DNA from: Nostoc sp. GT001
GTDB lineage: Bacteria > Cyanobacteriota > Cyanobacteriia > Cyanobacteriales > Nostocaceae
Assembly (NCBI RefSeq): GCF_030382115.1
Contig: NZ_JAUDRJ010000003.1
Span: forward strand, 5,713,984 to 5,742,907
Direction of reading: 5' to 3'
Length of the DNA stretch: 28,924 nucleotides
Below, piece by piece: positions 9,958-17,277 of the stretch. The number at the start of each line of letters is the position of its first letter. The first letter of the stretch is position 1. The notes under the pieces are model-generated. The model saw nothing but the letters and a program-made list of their open reading frames with translations. It had not been told where the DNA came from and ran no database searches. The position numbers and the translations under genes were made by a program.

Positions 9958-10947
9958 TCAATTTCCTCGGCATACTTGACAAAGTTCGATTACTTTTGTC
10001 TGGAGTGTTGACATTTCTGATGCTCCTTGCTTGAGGCTGACTTCTAATTCCAGCAGTAGGGGTAAGCAAGAGATTAACTGTTGCACAGAAAGCAGCTTGA
10101 TTTCTTGCTGTAAGAAATAAATCCGTTTGGGATTACCGATATCAGCGGCAATAGCGATCGCTTGTTGATTCCGTTCCCCACTTTCTATCATAATCTTTAC
10201 CCACAGCCAGGTGCGAAATTGTCCAATCAGTGTGGCAACTATCCGTAATCCCGGCTCGGAAGCATTGCTCAAATCTGCCAGTGTTGTCAAAGCTTTAGCT
10301 GTATCTCCTGTTCTGATTGCTGCTGCTAATTGTAAGCTATTTTGAGTAGTATTTCTTACTAACTTTGTAACAGTATCTATGTCTAAAGGCTTATTGCTAC
10401 CTTGGACATATAGCCGTAATTTCTCTAACTCATTGTAAAGAAGCCGTGTATCATTGCCTACAGATTCCGCCAACAGATGGGAAGTATTGGCAGTCAGTTT
10501 CACGCCTACTGTCTGGGCTGCTTGATTAACAGATTGCACCAGTAATTCTGTTTTCCAAGGGGGGATGAGGGGAAATTCTCGGAATTCAGTCGCAAACTGT
10601 TTTAATAATTTCGTGGATTTGAGGCGTTCATCTGGCTTATTGCGGCTAGTGAGCAATAAAAATGAGTTTTCGGGAATGACTCTTAGCGATCGCCCCAACT
10701 CTGCCAATACATTCTCTGGACAGTGCTGACACAGAGTAGTGTTGATCAGCCATACCAAGCGCCCACCAGCGCCAAAAGTAGGCGTCATCACCTGATTTAA
10801 GCCCTGGATAGCAGCATCAGCTTGATCTGGGGAAAATGCAGTGTAATTAAAACTTGTCCATTGGGGATCGAGGACGCGATCGCGCAGAAGTGCGATCGCC
10901 TTTTCCATCGCAAAATCATCTTCACCCCAGTAAACATAGATTGGCAT
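9958..10947 (-). CDS. holA: DNA polymerase III subunit delta
   Basis: HolA is the delta subunit of the clamp loader; it opens the beta sliding clamp at the replication fork. The N terminus MPIYVYWGEDDFAMEKAI is the cyanobacterial form of the delta start. Domain I and the AAA-like fold follow (LVWLINTTL, FLLLTSRNKPDERLKSTKLL), and the C-terminal helical collar has LSNASEPGLRIVATLIGQFR and LPLLLELEVSLKQG. I start at ATG 10947 (329 residues), where AAGAGGTTT precedes it. An in-frame ATG at 10980 would add 11 residues not seen in the family. Its 3' end lies about 110 bp from the DUF4168 start on the same strand, so the two may be cotranscribed. Confidence 0.93.
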   Translation of the reverse strand: MPIYVYWGEDDFAMEKAIALLRDRVLDPQWTSFNYTAFSPDQADAAIQGLNQVMTPTFGAGGRLVWLINTTLCQHCPENVLAELGRSLRVIPENSFLLLTSRNKPDERLKSTKLLKQFATEFREFPLIPPWKTELLVQSVNQAAQTVGVKLTANTSHLLAESVGNDTRLLYNELEKLRLYVQGSNKPLDIDTVTKLVRNTTQNSLQLAAAIRTGDTAKALTTLADLSNASEPGLRIVATLIGQFRTWLWVKIMIESGERNQQAIAIAADIGNPKRIYFLQQEIKLLSVQQLISCLPLLLELEVSLKQGASEMSTLQTKVIELCQVCRGN

Positions 10948-11013
10948 AGATAAACCTCTTAGTAGATGGGCACTGCGCATTGGGCATTGTTGAAGAGTTA
11001 ATATTTATAACTT

Positions 11014-11055
11014 CTAACTCCTAACTCCTAACTCCCCACTCCCCACTTCCCACTC
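11014..11055 (+). repeat. Heptanucleotide tandem repeat (STRR type)
   Basis: CTAACTC repeats three times (11014-11034), then continues in the same 7-bp phase as CCCACTC, CCCACTT, CCCACTC to 11055. Short tandemly repeated repetitive heptamers of this kind are a known mark of heterocystous cyanobacteria. It lies between the divergent starts of holA and the DUF1868 gene. Confidence 0.85.
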
Positions 11056-11142
11056 CCAAAAATTAAATACTTTTGAAATCATTTTCTTAATCGGGGTAAT
11101 TTTCCCTAAAATCTATCAAGTGAGAGCGTGAGGCTATGAAGA

Positions 11143-11931
11143 TTGGACGACAACTATCAAACTTACTTAAATCGGTTAGCAAGACTGACGCTGCCAGAAG
11201 CCTACAGATCCCAAGCCCAGCATATTCAGGAATCTTCTAAATTTCAGCTAGATTCTGGGTTGAGACAAGCGGCATCCTTTCCTGGCTATACGCTAATTAC
11301 CCCGTCAGCAGAAGAAGAATCACACAATTCTGATTTCTATGCCAAATTACAGACTTATCAACAGGAACTTTTACAGTTGCCTGTAAACCGTAATTTGATT
11401 GTACCTGTACCTCCTGCTAGCTTCCATCTGACTTTAGCCGATTTAATTTGGGACAATGCTTACCTTGATGCCTACGAAAAAAATCCTAAATTTGACGAGG
11501 AGTTACACTCTTGTTTAGCTGAAATATTTCAAAAATATCAACAATTGATGACAAACAGGAGTCATCCAATTAAATGGCAAATGCTGGGACTAATACTGAT
11601 GCCAAGAGCTGTAGCCATTTGTTTAGTCCCCCAAGATGAACGCTGTTACGAGGAAATTATTCAATTTCGTCGAACAATTTATCAAAATCCCAAGTTAATT
11701 GCCTTGGGTATTGAGCAGCATTATCACTTCACAGCCCATGTTACATTAGCCTATTTTGGGGAGGTTCCGTCTGACCTAGACCGCATAAGCTTCAGCACCA
11801 TGCTTTCTCAATTGAATGAAGAATGGCTGTTGAATTTGCCAGAATTTTTGATCGATCGTGTCGAATTGCGAAAGTTTGACAACATGACACGCTATTATCG
11901 TGAACCAGACTGGCCGATTTTGGATTTTTAA
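11143..11931 (+). CDS. DUF1868 family protein, 2H phosphoesterase-like
   Basis: The 262-residue protein has two H-x-T motifs about 100 residues apart (His95-Leu-Thr97 in FHLTLAD and His199-Val-Thr201 in AHVTLAYFG). This is the signature of 2H phosphoesterases such as RNA ligase-like cyclic phosphodiesterases. The overall pattern fits DUF1868. In that superfamily the two histidines face each other and open 2',3'-cyclic or related phosphodiester bonds; the substrate here is unknown. Start: the frame is closed by TGA at 11137, so translation begins at TTG 11143 (MDDNYQTYLNRLARL), with GAGG at about 11130. The ATG at 11136 is out of frame. Upstream sits an STRR array. It stands alone as a transcription unit. 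Confidence 0.82.
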   Translation: MDDNYQTYLNRLARLTLPEAYRSQAQHIQESSKFQLDSGLRQAASFPGYTLITPSAEEESHNSDFYAKLQTYQQELLQLPVNRNLIVPVPPASFHLTLADLIWDNAYLDAYEKNPKFDEELHSCLAEIFQKYQQLMTNRSHPIKWQMLGLILMPRAVAICLVPQDERCYEEIIQFRRTIYQNPKLIALGIEQHYHFTAHVTLAYFGEVPSDLDRISFSTMLSQLNEEWLLNLPEFLIDRVELRKFDNMTRYYREPDWPILDF

Positions 11932-11947
11932 GTAACTAGTTTAGTAG

Positions 11948-11993
11948 TTAGTAGTCAGTAGTTTCCACTTATTCACTGACAACTGACTACTAA
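11948..11993. repeat. Inverted repeat of TAGTAGTCAGT type
   Basis: TTAGTAGTCAGT (11948-11959) and ACTGACTACTAA (11982-11993) are a perfect 12-bp inverted repeat with a 22-base loop, just past the DUF1868 stop. The sequence is a low-complexity TAGTCAGT repeat of the kind scattered between genes in this group. It may act as a transcript 3' structure, although no T tract follows. Confidence 0.55.
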
Positions 11994-12084
11994 TGATTAG
12001 TTATTTCTGCCTTTTTGAAAGAATTAGGATATACCCAAGAGTAAAGACGCTAATATTTACAGATGTTGACAACGGGTTAGATTG

Positions 12085-12336
12085 ATGAGTTCGTCACTCG
12101 AGAAAATTTTAAGCGAGATTGAGCAACTGACTCCAGAAGACCAATTGACGGTAATGGGGCATTTGGTAGAGCGCATAAAAAAGCATATTAACCAAGCCCA
12201 ACCAAAACGCAAGTGGAGCGATTTGAAGGGTATGGCTCCCTATCCGCTATTGGGTGAGGATGCTCAGGAATGGGTTTCGCGGACTCGACAGGAAGGAAAT
12301 GAGCATCGAGAACGTTTGTTGCGAGGAGAAGAATGA
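12085..12336 (+). CDS. Probable antitoxin of a PIN-toxin pair
   Basis: This small protein (83 residues from ATG 12085; a TTG one codon earlier is possible) begins with an amphipathic stretch, LEKILSEIEQLTPEDQLTVM. A basic middle (KRKWSDLKGMAPYPLLGED) and a charged C-terminal tail (SRTRQEGNEHRERLLRGEE) follow. This layout, a folded DNA-binding or dimer part and then a flexible toxin-binding tail, is usual for VapB-like antitoxins, but I cannot assign a named family. Its stop overlaps the toxin start in ATGA (12333-12336), so the two are translationally coupled. The expected role is to neutralise the toxin and repress the shared promoter. Confidence 0.75.
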   Translation: MSSSLEKILSEIEQLTPEDQLTVMGHLVERIKKHINQAQPKRKWSDLKGMAPYPLLGEDAQEWVSRTRQEGNEHRERLLRGEE

Positions 12337-12782
12337 AGATTAGTGATGCATTAGCTAATGTTTCTCGCTTGTTTCTCGATACAGCACCCGTAATTTATTT
12401 TGTAGAACGCAATCCGCAGTTTGTGGATTTAGTCGATCCAATTTTTGAGCGATTGTCAACTGACATTACAGCAGTAGCATCTGGGATAACGTTATCAGAG
12501 TGCTTGGTAGGTGCTATACGTCTGGGGTTAGCTGACTTAGAGCAAGCTTTTGTCGATGTGTTGCAACAAGAACAAGTGGTTTTTGTGGAGATTAATGCTG
12601 CTATTGCGCGAGAAGCTGCGAGAATTCGGGTACGTTATAACCTTCAGTTACCCGATGCGTTGCAGGTGGCGGTGGCAATAATTGCTCGTTGTGAGGCGTT
12701 TTTGACTAATGATGCAGCTTTGAAGCGGGTAACGGAATTGAGGGTTTTGGTGGTGTGTGAGTTGGAAAGCGAAAACCCGTAA
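12333..12782 (+). CDS. PIN-domain ribonuclease toxin (VapC-like)
   Basis: The 149-residue single-domain PIN protein has the acidic metal-binding set Asp16 (LFLDTAPVIYF), Glu56 (LSECLVG), Asp108 (LPDALQVAVAI) and Asp127 (FLTNDAALKRV). VapC-type PIN toxins are Mg/Mn-dependent endoribonucleases that cut tRNA or rRNA when the antitoxin is lost. All four acids are present, so it looks active. It overlaps the antitoxin gene by 4 bp. The pair lies between unrelated housekeeping genes with no transposase nearby, as is common for these modules. The RNA target cannot be told from the sequence. Confidence 0.88.
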   Translation: MKISDALANVSRLFLDTAPVIYFVERNPQFVDLVDPIFERLSTDITAVASGITLSECLVGAIRLGLADLEQAFVDVLQQEQVVFVEINAAIAREAARIRVRYNLQLPDALQVAVAIIARCEAFLTNDAALKRVTELRVLVVCELESENP

Positions 12783-12926
12783 TATACGCGCTTGACGATC
12801 GCTTACAGTGCTAGTTGAAGTGGTTAGCGGTAATTGTCTAAAAATAATTAGCTCAAAGATAAATCCTATGATTTTGTCTTTTAGGTAAACCTAGCTTTTG
12901 TCAATGCTCTAAACAAAATCTCCAGC

Positions 12927-13712
12927 CTAAAATTTCGGTTGTTGATAACCGAGGTAAATTGCTTCTAAAAAAACATCAGGCGTAACAGCTTCTGGCAATT
13001 TTTCTAAATTAATAATAGCTTTAACTTGCTCGGCTAGCTTTAGAGATAGTGAGGCTCTTGCCTTTAACGACATTGCACCACGTCGCTGTAAATACTCACG
13101 AATCACAGCAAAATCATCTGGCATCAATTGCGATAACTCGGCAATTTCGATTAACTGTTCATGAAGTCCTTTTGCCTGTTCTGAAATTGTCAATCTGGTA
13201 GATGCAGTCGGTGCTTGGGCTTGAATGACAATTGTGCCAGCAGCCAAATCACCTAAGCGCTTTTCGCGGCTACCCAGCATAATTAAAAAAGCGCCAATAA
13301 ATAAAGTTTCATCAAAGGGCCGCAGTAAAGCACGTAGCGTTGCTTGTTGTAACCCGATGAGTCTACCATCATCTCGAACTACGCGAATTTTAGCAAAGCG
13401 TTTACCAGGGGTTTCCCCAAACCATAAGGTTTCAAAAAATACAAAATAGCCGATATAAATTGCAAAGGCGATAATGAAGAAAATTGCTAACAGCCAAATA
13501 TCTAAACTTGTTAAATTTTTAAAAAAATATTCAACAAAATTTAACAGCTGCGTCGAGAAGACACTCCAAGTAAGGACAAACAGAAGCAAAGTTACACCCA
13601 ACACTGTATAGTCAATCAGGAGTGCCAAAGCTCGATTACCAATTCCCGCTAGAGTAAATTCCAACTCTACACTTTCTGGAGTTTGGAATGTGATGCGATT
13701 AAAAAAGCGCAT
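12927..13712 (-). CDS. RDD family membrane protein
   Basis: The 261-residue protein has the RDD domain in its first 150 residues: the conserved Arg in IGNRALALLID, the Asp in the first membrane helix (LLIDYTVLG), a second membrane segment (WLLAIFFIIAFAIYIGYFVFF), and then GETPGKRFAKIRVVRDDG and LRPFDETLFIG. The last 100 residues are soluble and helical, with LMPDDFAVIREYLQRR. RDD proteins are inner-membrane proteins of mostly unknown role; some act in ion exchange. It is 45 bp downstream of the next gene on the same strand, so the two form an operon. Together with the divergent SpoIIM-like gene this recalls the RDD/SpoIIM neighbourhoods that elsewhere include MoxR and DUF58 genes, but those are absent here. 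Confidence 0.9.
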   Translation of the reverse strand: MRFFNRITFQTPESVELEFTLAGIGNRALALLIDYTVLGVTLLLFVLTWSVFSTQLLNFVEYFFKNLTSLDIWLLAIFFIIAFAIYIGYFVFFETLWFGETPGKRFAKIRVVRDDGRLIGLQQATLRALLRPFDETLFIGAFLIMLGSREKRLGDLAAGTIVIQAQAPTASTRLTISEQAKGLHEQLIEIAELSQLMPDDFAVIREYLQRRGAMSLKARASLSLKLAEQVKAIINLEKLPEAVTPDVFLEAIYLGYQQPKF

Positions 13713-13757
13713 ATTTTAACTAATTCAAAATTAATAGAGTTGGATTAAGATGTTGAG

Positions 13758-14603
13758 TTAACGAAAATCTTGCGAGGGAGGTTCTCGTAATTGTAAACCT
13801 AGACCTTCACGCCGACTACGCAAGTCCAAGTATAAAACAGCTTTTAGTGCTTGCCAGAATGGCATGACTAAAACTCCACCGATCAAGCTTCCAATCACAG
13901 AAATAATATACACAATCGAGTAAATAGCAGTACCAGGCTCAAGTTTGATTAGGAATAAGCTAGGTATATAGTTTAATACAAACACCAACGGCAATGTAAC
14001 GATAAAAGCAACTAAAACAATGGCTTGAATGCGAAATACTGAGGCTTTAGTTAGCTCCCAACTTCTGGCAACACTTTCGCCACCATTGATATTTTCCTCA
14101 ACTGCTAAGGGCACTTCAGCTACAATCCAACGGGAGTAGAACCAGGTTAGTCCTAACAATATAATCCCTGCCGTTACAATTATTACCAATGTTGTTATGA
14201 CTATAATGCCTGAAGTACCTAATATTCCTCCTAATGCTACTCCGATCAAGCTAGCTACTACACCACCCACGATCGCTAATCCAATATAAATTATCAGCAA
14301 AGATATACCTACTTGGAAAGCAACTCTTAAAAAAGACCAAAGACGTGGATTAACATGGCTGCGGGCAGTTTGAACACTTTCAGGCTGGTAAATCAATTCT
14401 CCAAAAGCCAAGCGTGAAATTAGTCCAGAAATGGCTGCATATTTTGCCCAACCATACACAGGAACTAGAACCCACAAGTGCGCGATCGCAGCTAGATTAA
14501 GATAAGTCTTCAAATGAGAACGATACAACCGTACCGCAGCACTGACAACGTTACCGATACTCAGTGGTTGTATCTGGCCGGAAGATCCAAAGTTTTCAGA
14601 CAT
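13758..14603 (-). CDS. Multi-spanning membrane protein, unnamed family
   Basis: The 281-residue protein starts SSGQIQPLSIGNVVSAAVRL, then RLYRSHLKTYLNLAAIAHLW, and has about six hydrophobic segments with Gly/Ile-rich helices between about 90 and 160 and near 200 and 235. A short cytoplasmic tail ends it (LRSRREGLGLQLREPP). The first motif resembles membrane proteins often labelled 'glycerophosphoryl diester phosphodiesterase membrane domain', which carry no catalytic residues. It is the first gene of the operon with the RDD gene, and its start lies 80 bp from the divergent SpoIIM-like gene, with promoters presumably in that gap. A shared role in envelope or membrane organisation is inference from context. 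Confidence 0.82.
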   Translation of the reverse strand: MSENFGSSGQIQPLSIGNVVSAAVRLYRSHLKTYLNLAAIAHLWVLVPVYGWAKYAAISGLISRLAFGELIYQPESVQTARSHVNPRLWSFLRVAFQVGISLLIIYIGLAIVGGVVASLIGVALGGILGTSGIIVITTLVIIVTAGIILLGLTWFYSRWIVAEVPLAVEENINGGESVARSWELTKASVFRIQAIVLVAFIVTLPLVFVLNYIPSLFLIKLEPGTAIYSIVYIISVIGSLIGGVLVMPFWQALKAVLYLDLRSRREGLGLQLREPPSQDFR

Positions 14604-14683
14604 AATGGTAAATTTCCCTTGAAATTACGGAGATGAATTTGAGGCTATCTTAAGCTAAGTTAAACTCAGTGTTCCCAAAATTC

Positions 14684-15638
14684 ATGAATATTCAACGTTG
14701 GATTGCGCGACGAGAACCGAATTGGCAGCGTTTAGATGCCCTATTAAGGCAGATAGAAAAAAAAGGGTTAAAGTCCTTACGGGCAGCAGAAATTAGAGAG
14801 TTAGCGAGTTTGTATCGTTCTGTAGCAGCAGATTTAGCACGTGCCCGCACTCAGCAAATCGGCAATACTTTAATCCAAAGTTTACAATCTTTAACAACTC
14901 GTGCCTATACGCAGATTTACCAAGGTTCGCGGCGACAAGAATGGCAGGCAATCCGAGAATTTTATCGTTGGGGATTACCATCTGTAGTCCAGAAAACATT
15001 TGTATATATTGCTGCGGCAACGGCGCTGTTTTTATTAGGCGCACTAGTGGCTTGGTGGTATTCCTGGCAAAACCCCAGTTTTATGCCTTTGATTGTACCT
15101 GAAAGCTTGATTACCAAAGTACGAGATGAGCATAAATTATGGATGGGTTCAATTGTCGGTGTTGAACCTCTGGCATCCAGCGGCATCGCAATCAATAATT
15201 TGTCGGTGTCTTTTGGGGCTGTCGCTAGGTGGCATAACGGCTGGAGTATACACAGCCTATTTGATGGTATTTAATGGTTTATTAATTGGTGCTGTTAGTA
15301 CTTTAGTTGGTCAAAATAATCTGGCTTATCCTTTTTGGGCCTTTGTATTTCCGCATGGTTCTTTAGAATTACCCGCGATCTTTTTTGCTGGGGGTGCGGG
15401 ATTTTTATTAGCAAGAGCAATTTTATTTCCTGGTAAATATCGCCGTGGGGATGCACTGAAATTCTATGGTTATCAAGCAGTGCAGCTAGTATTTGGGATT
15501 GTACCAATGTTGATTATTGCTGGTGCGATCGAAGGCTTTTTCTCCCCAAATCCTAATGTACCTGATGCAATTAAATATTTGGCAGGGATAGGATTATTTA
15601 TACTTTTTGTAATGTATTGTAGCCGCAAGAAAGCATGA
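14684..15638 (+). pseudogene. SpoIIM-like membrane protein gene with +1 frameshift
   Basis: The N-terminal part (ATG 14684, MNIQRWIARREPNWQRLDAL) and C-terminal part (from 15228, GGITAGVYTAYLMVFNGLL) together match the cyanobacterial 'stage II sporulation protein M' family: a soluble helical N terminus, then about five membrane helices, about 317 residues. The reading frame changes at 15224-15230. Dropping one base, A15227, gives a continuous family-like NNLSVSFGAVAGGITAG. As given, the first frame ends at 15274 after nonsense residues. A 1-bp insertion, a sequence error or, less likely, ribosomal frameshifting could explain this; the A-site codon would be AGG. There is no other damage in either half, so decay is recent if real. 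A GTG at 14669 is an alternative start. Confidence 0.85.
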
Positions 15639-15657
15639 AATATTCAAGTTGACATAC

Positions 15658-15681
15658 TCACCGAGAAAGAAGGGTCGGTGA
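15658..15681. repeat. Short hairpin resembling an IS200/IS605-type end
   Basis: TCACCGA (15658-15664) and TCGGTGA (15675-15681) form a 7-bp stem with a 10-base loop, preceded by TTGACATAC. Subterminal hairpins of this look occur at the ends of IS200/IS605 elements and related non-coding repeats in cyanobacteria. No transposase gene is nearby, so at most it is an orphan end. The assignment is a guess from appearance. Confidence 0.3.
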
Positions 15682-15687
15682 TACTGG

Positions 15688-15778
15688 AGTAATGAGTAAT
15701 AAGTAATGAGTAATAAGTAATGAGTAATGAGTAATGAGTAATGAGTAAATACCTATTTCTCATCCACTCATTACTCAT
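15688..15778 (+). repeat. STRR array of AGTAATG heptamers with inverted copy
   Basis: Nine heptamers in perfect 7-bp phase run from 15688 to 15750: mostly AGTAATG, with AGTAATA at the second and fourth places and AGTAAAT last. After a short spacer, CTCATTACTCAT follows at about 15767-15778 as an inverted copy, so the array can fold back. It lies between the SpoIIM-like gene and pstS. It belongs to the same STRR class as 11014-11055 and 5394-5425. The following 200 bp hold another short repeat (TGAATTC twice, near 15881) and no gene. Confidence 0.9.
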
Positions 15779-15988
15779 GTAAAACACTACACTCAATCCC
15801 AACTTGAGTAGTCAACAATGAAATGGCGCTTCTGTAGCTTGCTGACCGCAGGGGTATCCCCGATTCATTGATTCTGACTCCTGAATTCTGAATTCTTCTT
15901 CAAATATTTGATCTTACTAATGTACTGGTATTTGCTGCTTACATAGCTCAGTGCGGCTATATTTTTGCTGAAGAATATATCAATTCTG

Positions 15989-16030
15989 ATTAATCTTTAA
16001 TTAACTAAAATTTAACTCATGCATTAACTA
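15989..16030 (+). promoter_or_regulatory. Pho box upstream of pstS
   Basis: Four direct repeats are visible: ATTAATCT (15989), ATTAACTA (16000), TTTAACTC (16011) and ATTAACTA (16023). Their TTAA cores start at 15990, 16001, 16012 and 16024, a spacing of 11, 11 and 12 bp. Cyanobacterial Pho boxes are tandem PyTTAAPyPy(T/A)-type octamers separated by 3 bp and bound by the phosphate-starvation regulator SphR (PhoB). The position, about 120 bp before the pstS start, fits a site activated when phosphate is low. Confidence 0.8.
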
Positions 16031-16152
16031 CTCATGTCATCTTATTGACTATGGACATTCCGTTTATTCACTAAAGTTTTAACTTGAAAAAGTAGTTATG
16101 TCTTGAGGCGAATTAGCGGAAATTCAATGTCCAACAAACTAGGAATTTTGTT

Positions 16153-17166
16153 ATGAAAAAGATGAACTTTAAGCTTAATAGCCTGACAGTATTAGGTATA
16201 GTCTCATTAGTGACCGCCACCTTTGGTCTATCAATATCTGCCGTTCATTCCCAAAGCGTCAGCACAGTTACGGTTGATGGTTCTAGTACCGTTTTCCCAA
16301 TTACGGAAGCAGCAGCAGAAGACTTCCAAAAGGCACAAAGCGGTAGAGTGAGAGTTACAGTAGGCGTTTCTGGTACTGGCGGCGGCTTCAAAAAGTTCTG
16401 TCGTGGCGAGACAGACATCTCCGGTGCATCTCGCCCCATCTTACAAAAAGAAATCGATGCTTGCAAAGCTGCGGGTATTCGTTATGTTGAGCTACCAGTA
16501 GCTTATGATGCTTTGACAGTGGTAGTTCACCCTCAAAATTCCTGGGCAAAAAATCTCACAGTCGCCGAATTGAAGAAAATTTGGGAGCCTGGGGCACAGG
16601 GAAAGGTCAAAAGTTGGAATCAGGTTCGTAATGGATTCCCCAATGCACCTCTGAAGTTGTTTGGCCCTGGTGCAAACTCTGGAACCTTCGACTACTTTAC
16701 TGAGGCTGTTGTTGGCAAATCGAAGTCTAGTCGGGGTGACTTTACTGCTAGCGAAGATGACAACGTACTTGTACAAGGTGTTAGCCGTGATAAGAACGCC
16801 CTTGGTTACTTCGGTTATGCCTATTACGCAGAAAACAAAAATAAACTGAAGGCAGTGCCAATCAACGGTGTATCGCCCTCAGAAACAACAGTTAAAAATG
16901 GCACTTACAGTCCGCTATCTCGCCCCATTTTTATCTATGTTAGTTCCAAGTCTATTGACAAGCCAGAAGTAAAGCAGTTTGTGCAATTTTACTTGCAAAA
17001 TGCAGCTAAGTTTTCTCAAGAAGTAAAATACGTTGCTCTGCCAGCGTCAGCATACACTACCGCCCAGAATCACTTCAATAAGAAGAGATATGGCACGATT
17101 TTTGGTGGTCAAGAATCAGTTGGGCTAAAAATTGAAGAATTATTAAGCCGTGAAGCCAGAGAATAA
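16153..17166 (+). CDS. pstS: Phosphate ABC transporter substrate-binding protein
   Basis: The periplasmic binding protein of the high-affinity Pst phosphate importer. It has 337 residues with a signal peptide (about 1-34, LTVLGIVSLVTATFGLSISA, cleavage near AVHS/Q). Phosphate-contact motifs are VDGSSTVFPI, GTGGGFKKFCRGETDISGASRP and FGPGANSGTFDYF. The length and motifs fit the cyanobacterial PstS/SphX group; telling PstS from SphX needs a tree. It is the first gene of pstS-pstC-pstA-pstB under the Pho box at 15989-16030, and a hairpin follows at 17211. Start ATG 16153 is preceded by a spaced AGGAATTTT. Confidence 0.95.
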   Translation: MKKMNFKLNSLTVLGIVSLVTATFGLSISAVHSQSVSTVTVDGSSTVFPITEAAAEDFQKAQSGRVRVTVGVSGTGGGFKKFCRGETDISGASRPILQKEIDACKAAGIRYVELPVAYDALTVVVHPQNSWAKNLTVAELKKIWEPGAQGKVKSWNQVRNGFPNAPLKLFGPGANSGTFDYFTEAVVGKSKSSRGDFTASEDDNVLVQGVSRDKNALGYFGYAYYAENKNKLKAVPINGVSPSETTVKNGTYSPLSRPIFIYVSSKSIDKPEVKQFVQFYLQNAAKFSQEVKYVALPASAYTTAQNHFNKKRYGTIFGGQESVGLKIEELLSREARE

Positions 17167-17210
17167 GCCTAATTGTGATTTTTGAATTAGTTCAAAATCT
17201 GCAATTTATC

Positions 17211-17235
17211 AAAGGGAGGTGTAGTACCTCTCTTT
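17211..17235 (+). terminator. Hairpin between pstS and pstC
   Basis: AAAGGGAGGT (17211-17220), loop GTAGT, then ACCTCTCTTT (17226-17235): a 10-bp stem with one G-T wobble and only a weak T tract after it. It lies 45 bp past the pstS stop and 42 bp before the pstC ATG. Such structures commonly cause partial termination or protect the upstream message, so that more binding protein than permease is made. That use is inferred. Confidence 0.6.
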
Positions 17236-17277
17236 GTGTATTTAAATTCATCATCCAAAGAGCGATCGCATTCCAGC

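Noticed and set aside
9852..10034. A 60-codon plus-strand frame between the DUF4168 gene and holA
   Set aside because: It overlaps the 3' end of holA in antisense and has no recognisable content.
15688..15778. Possible CRISPR array
   Set aside because: The units are contiguous 7-bp repeats with no spacers, typical STRR sequence; no cas gene is present.
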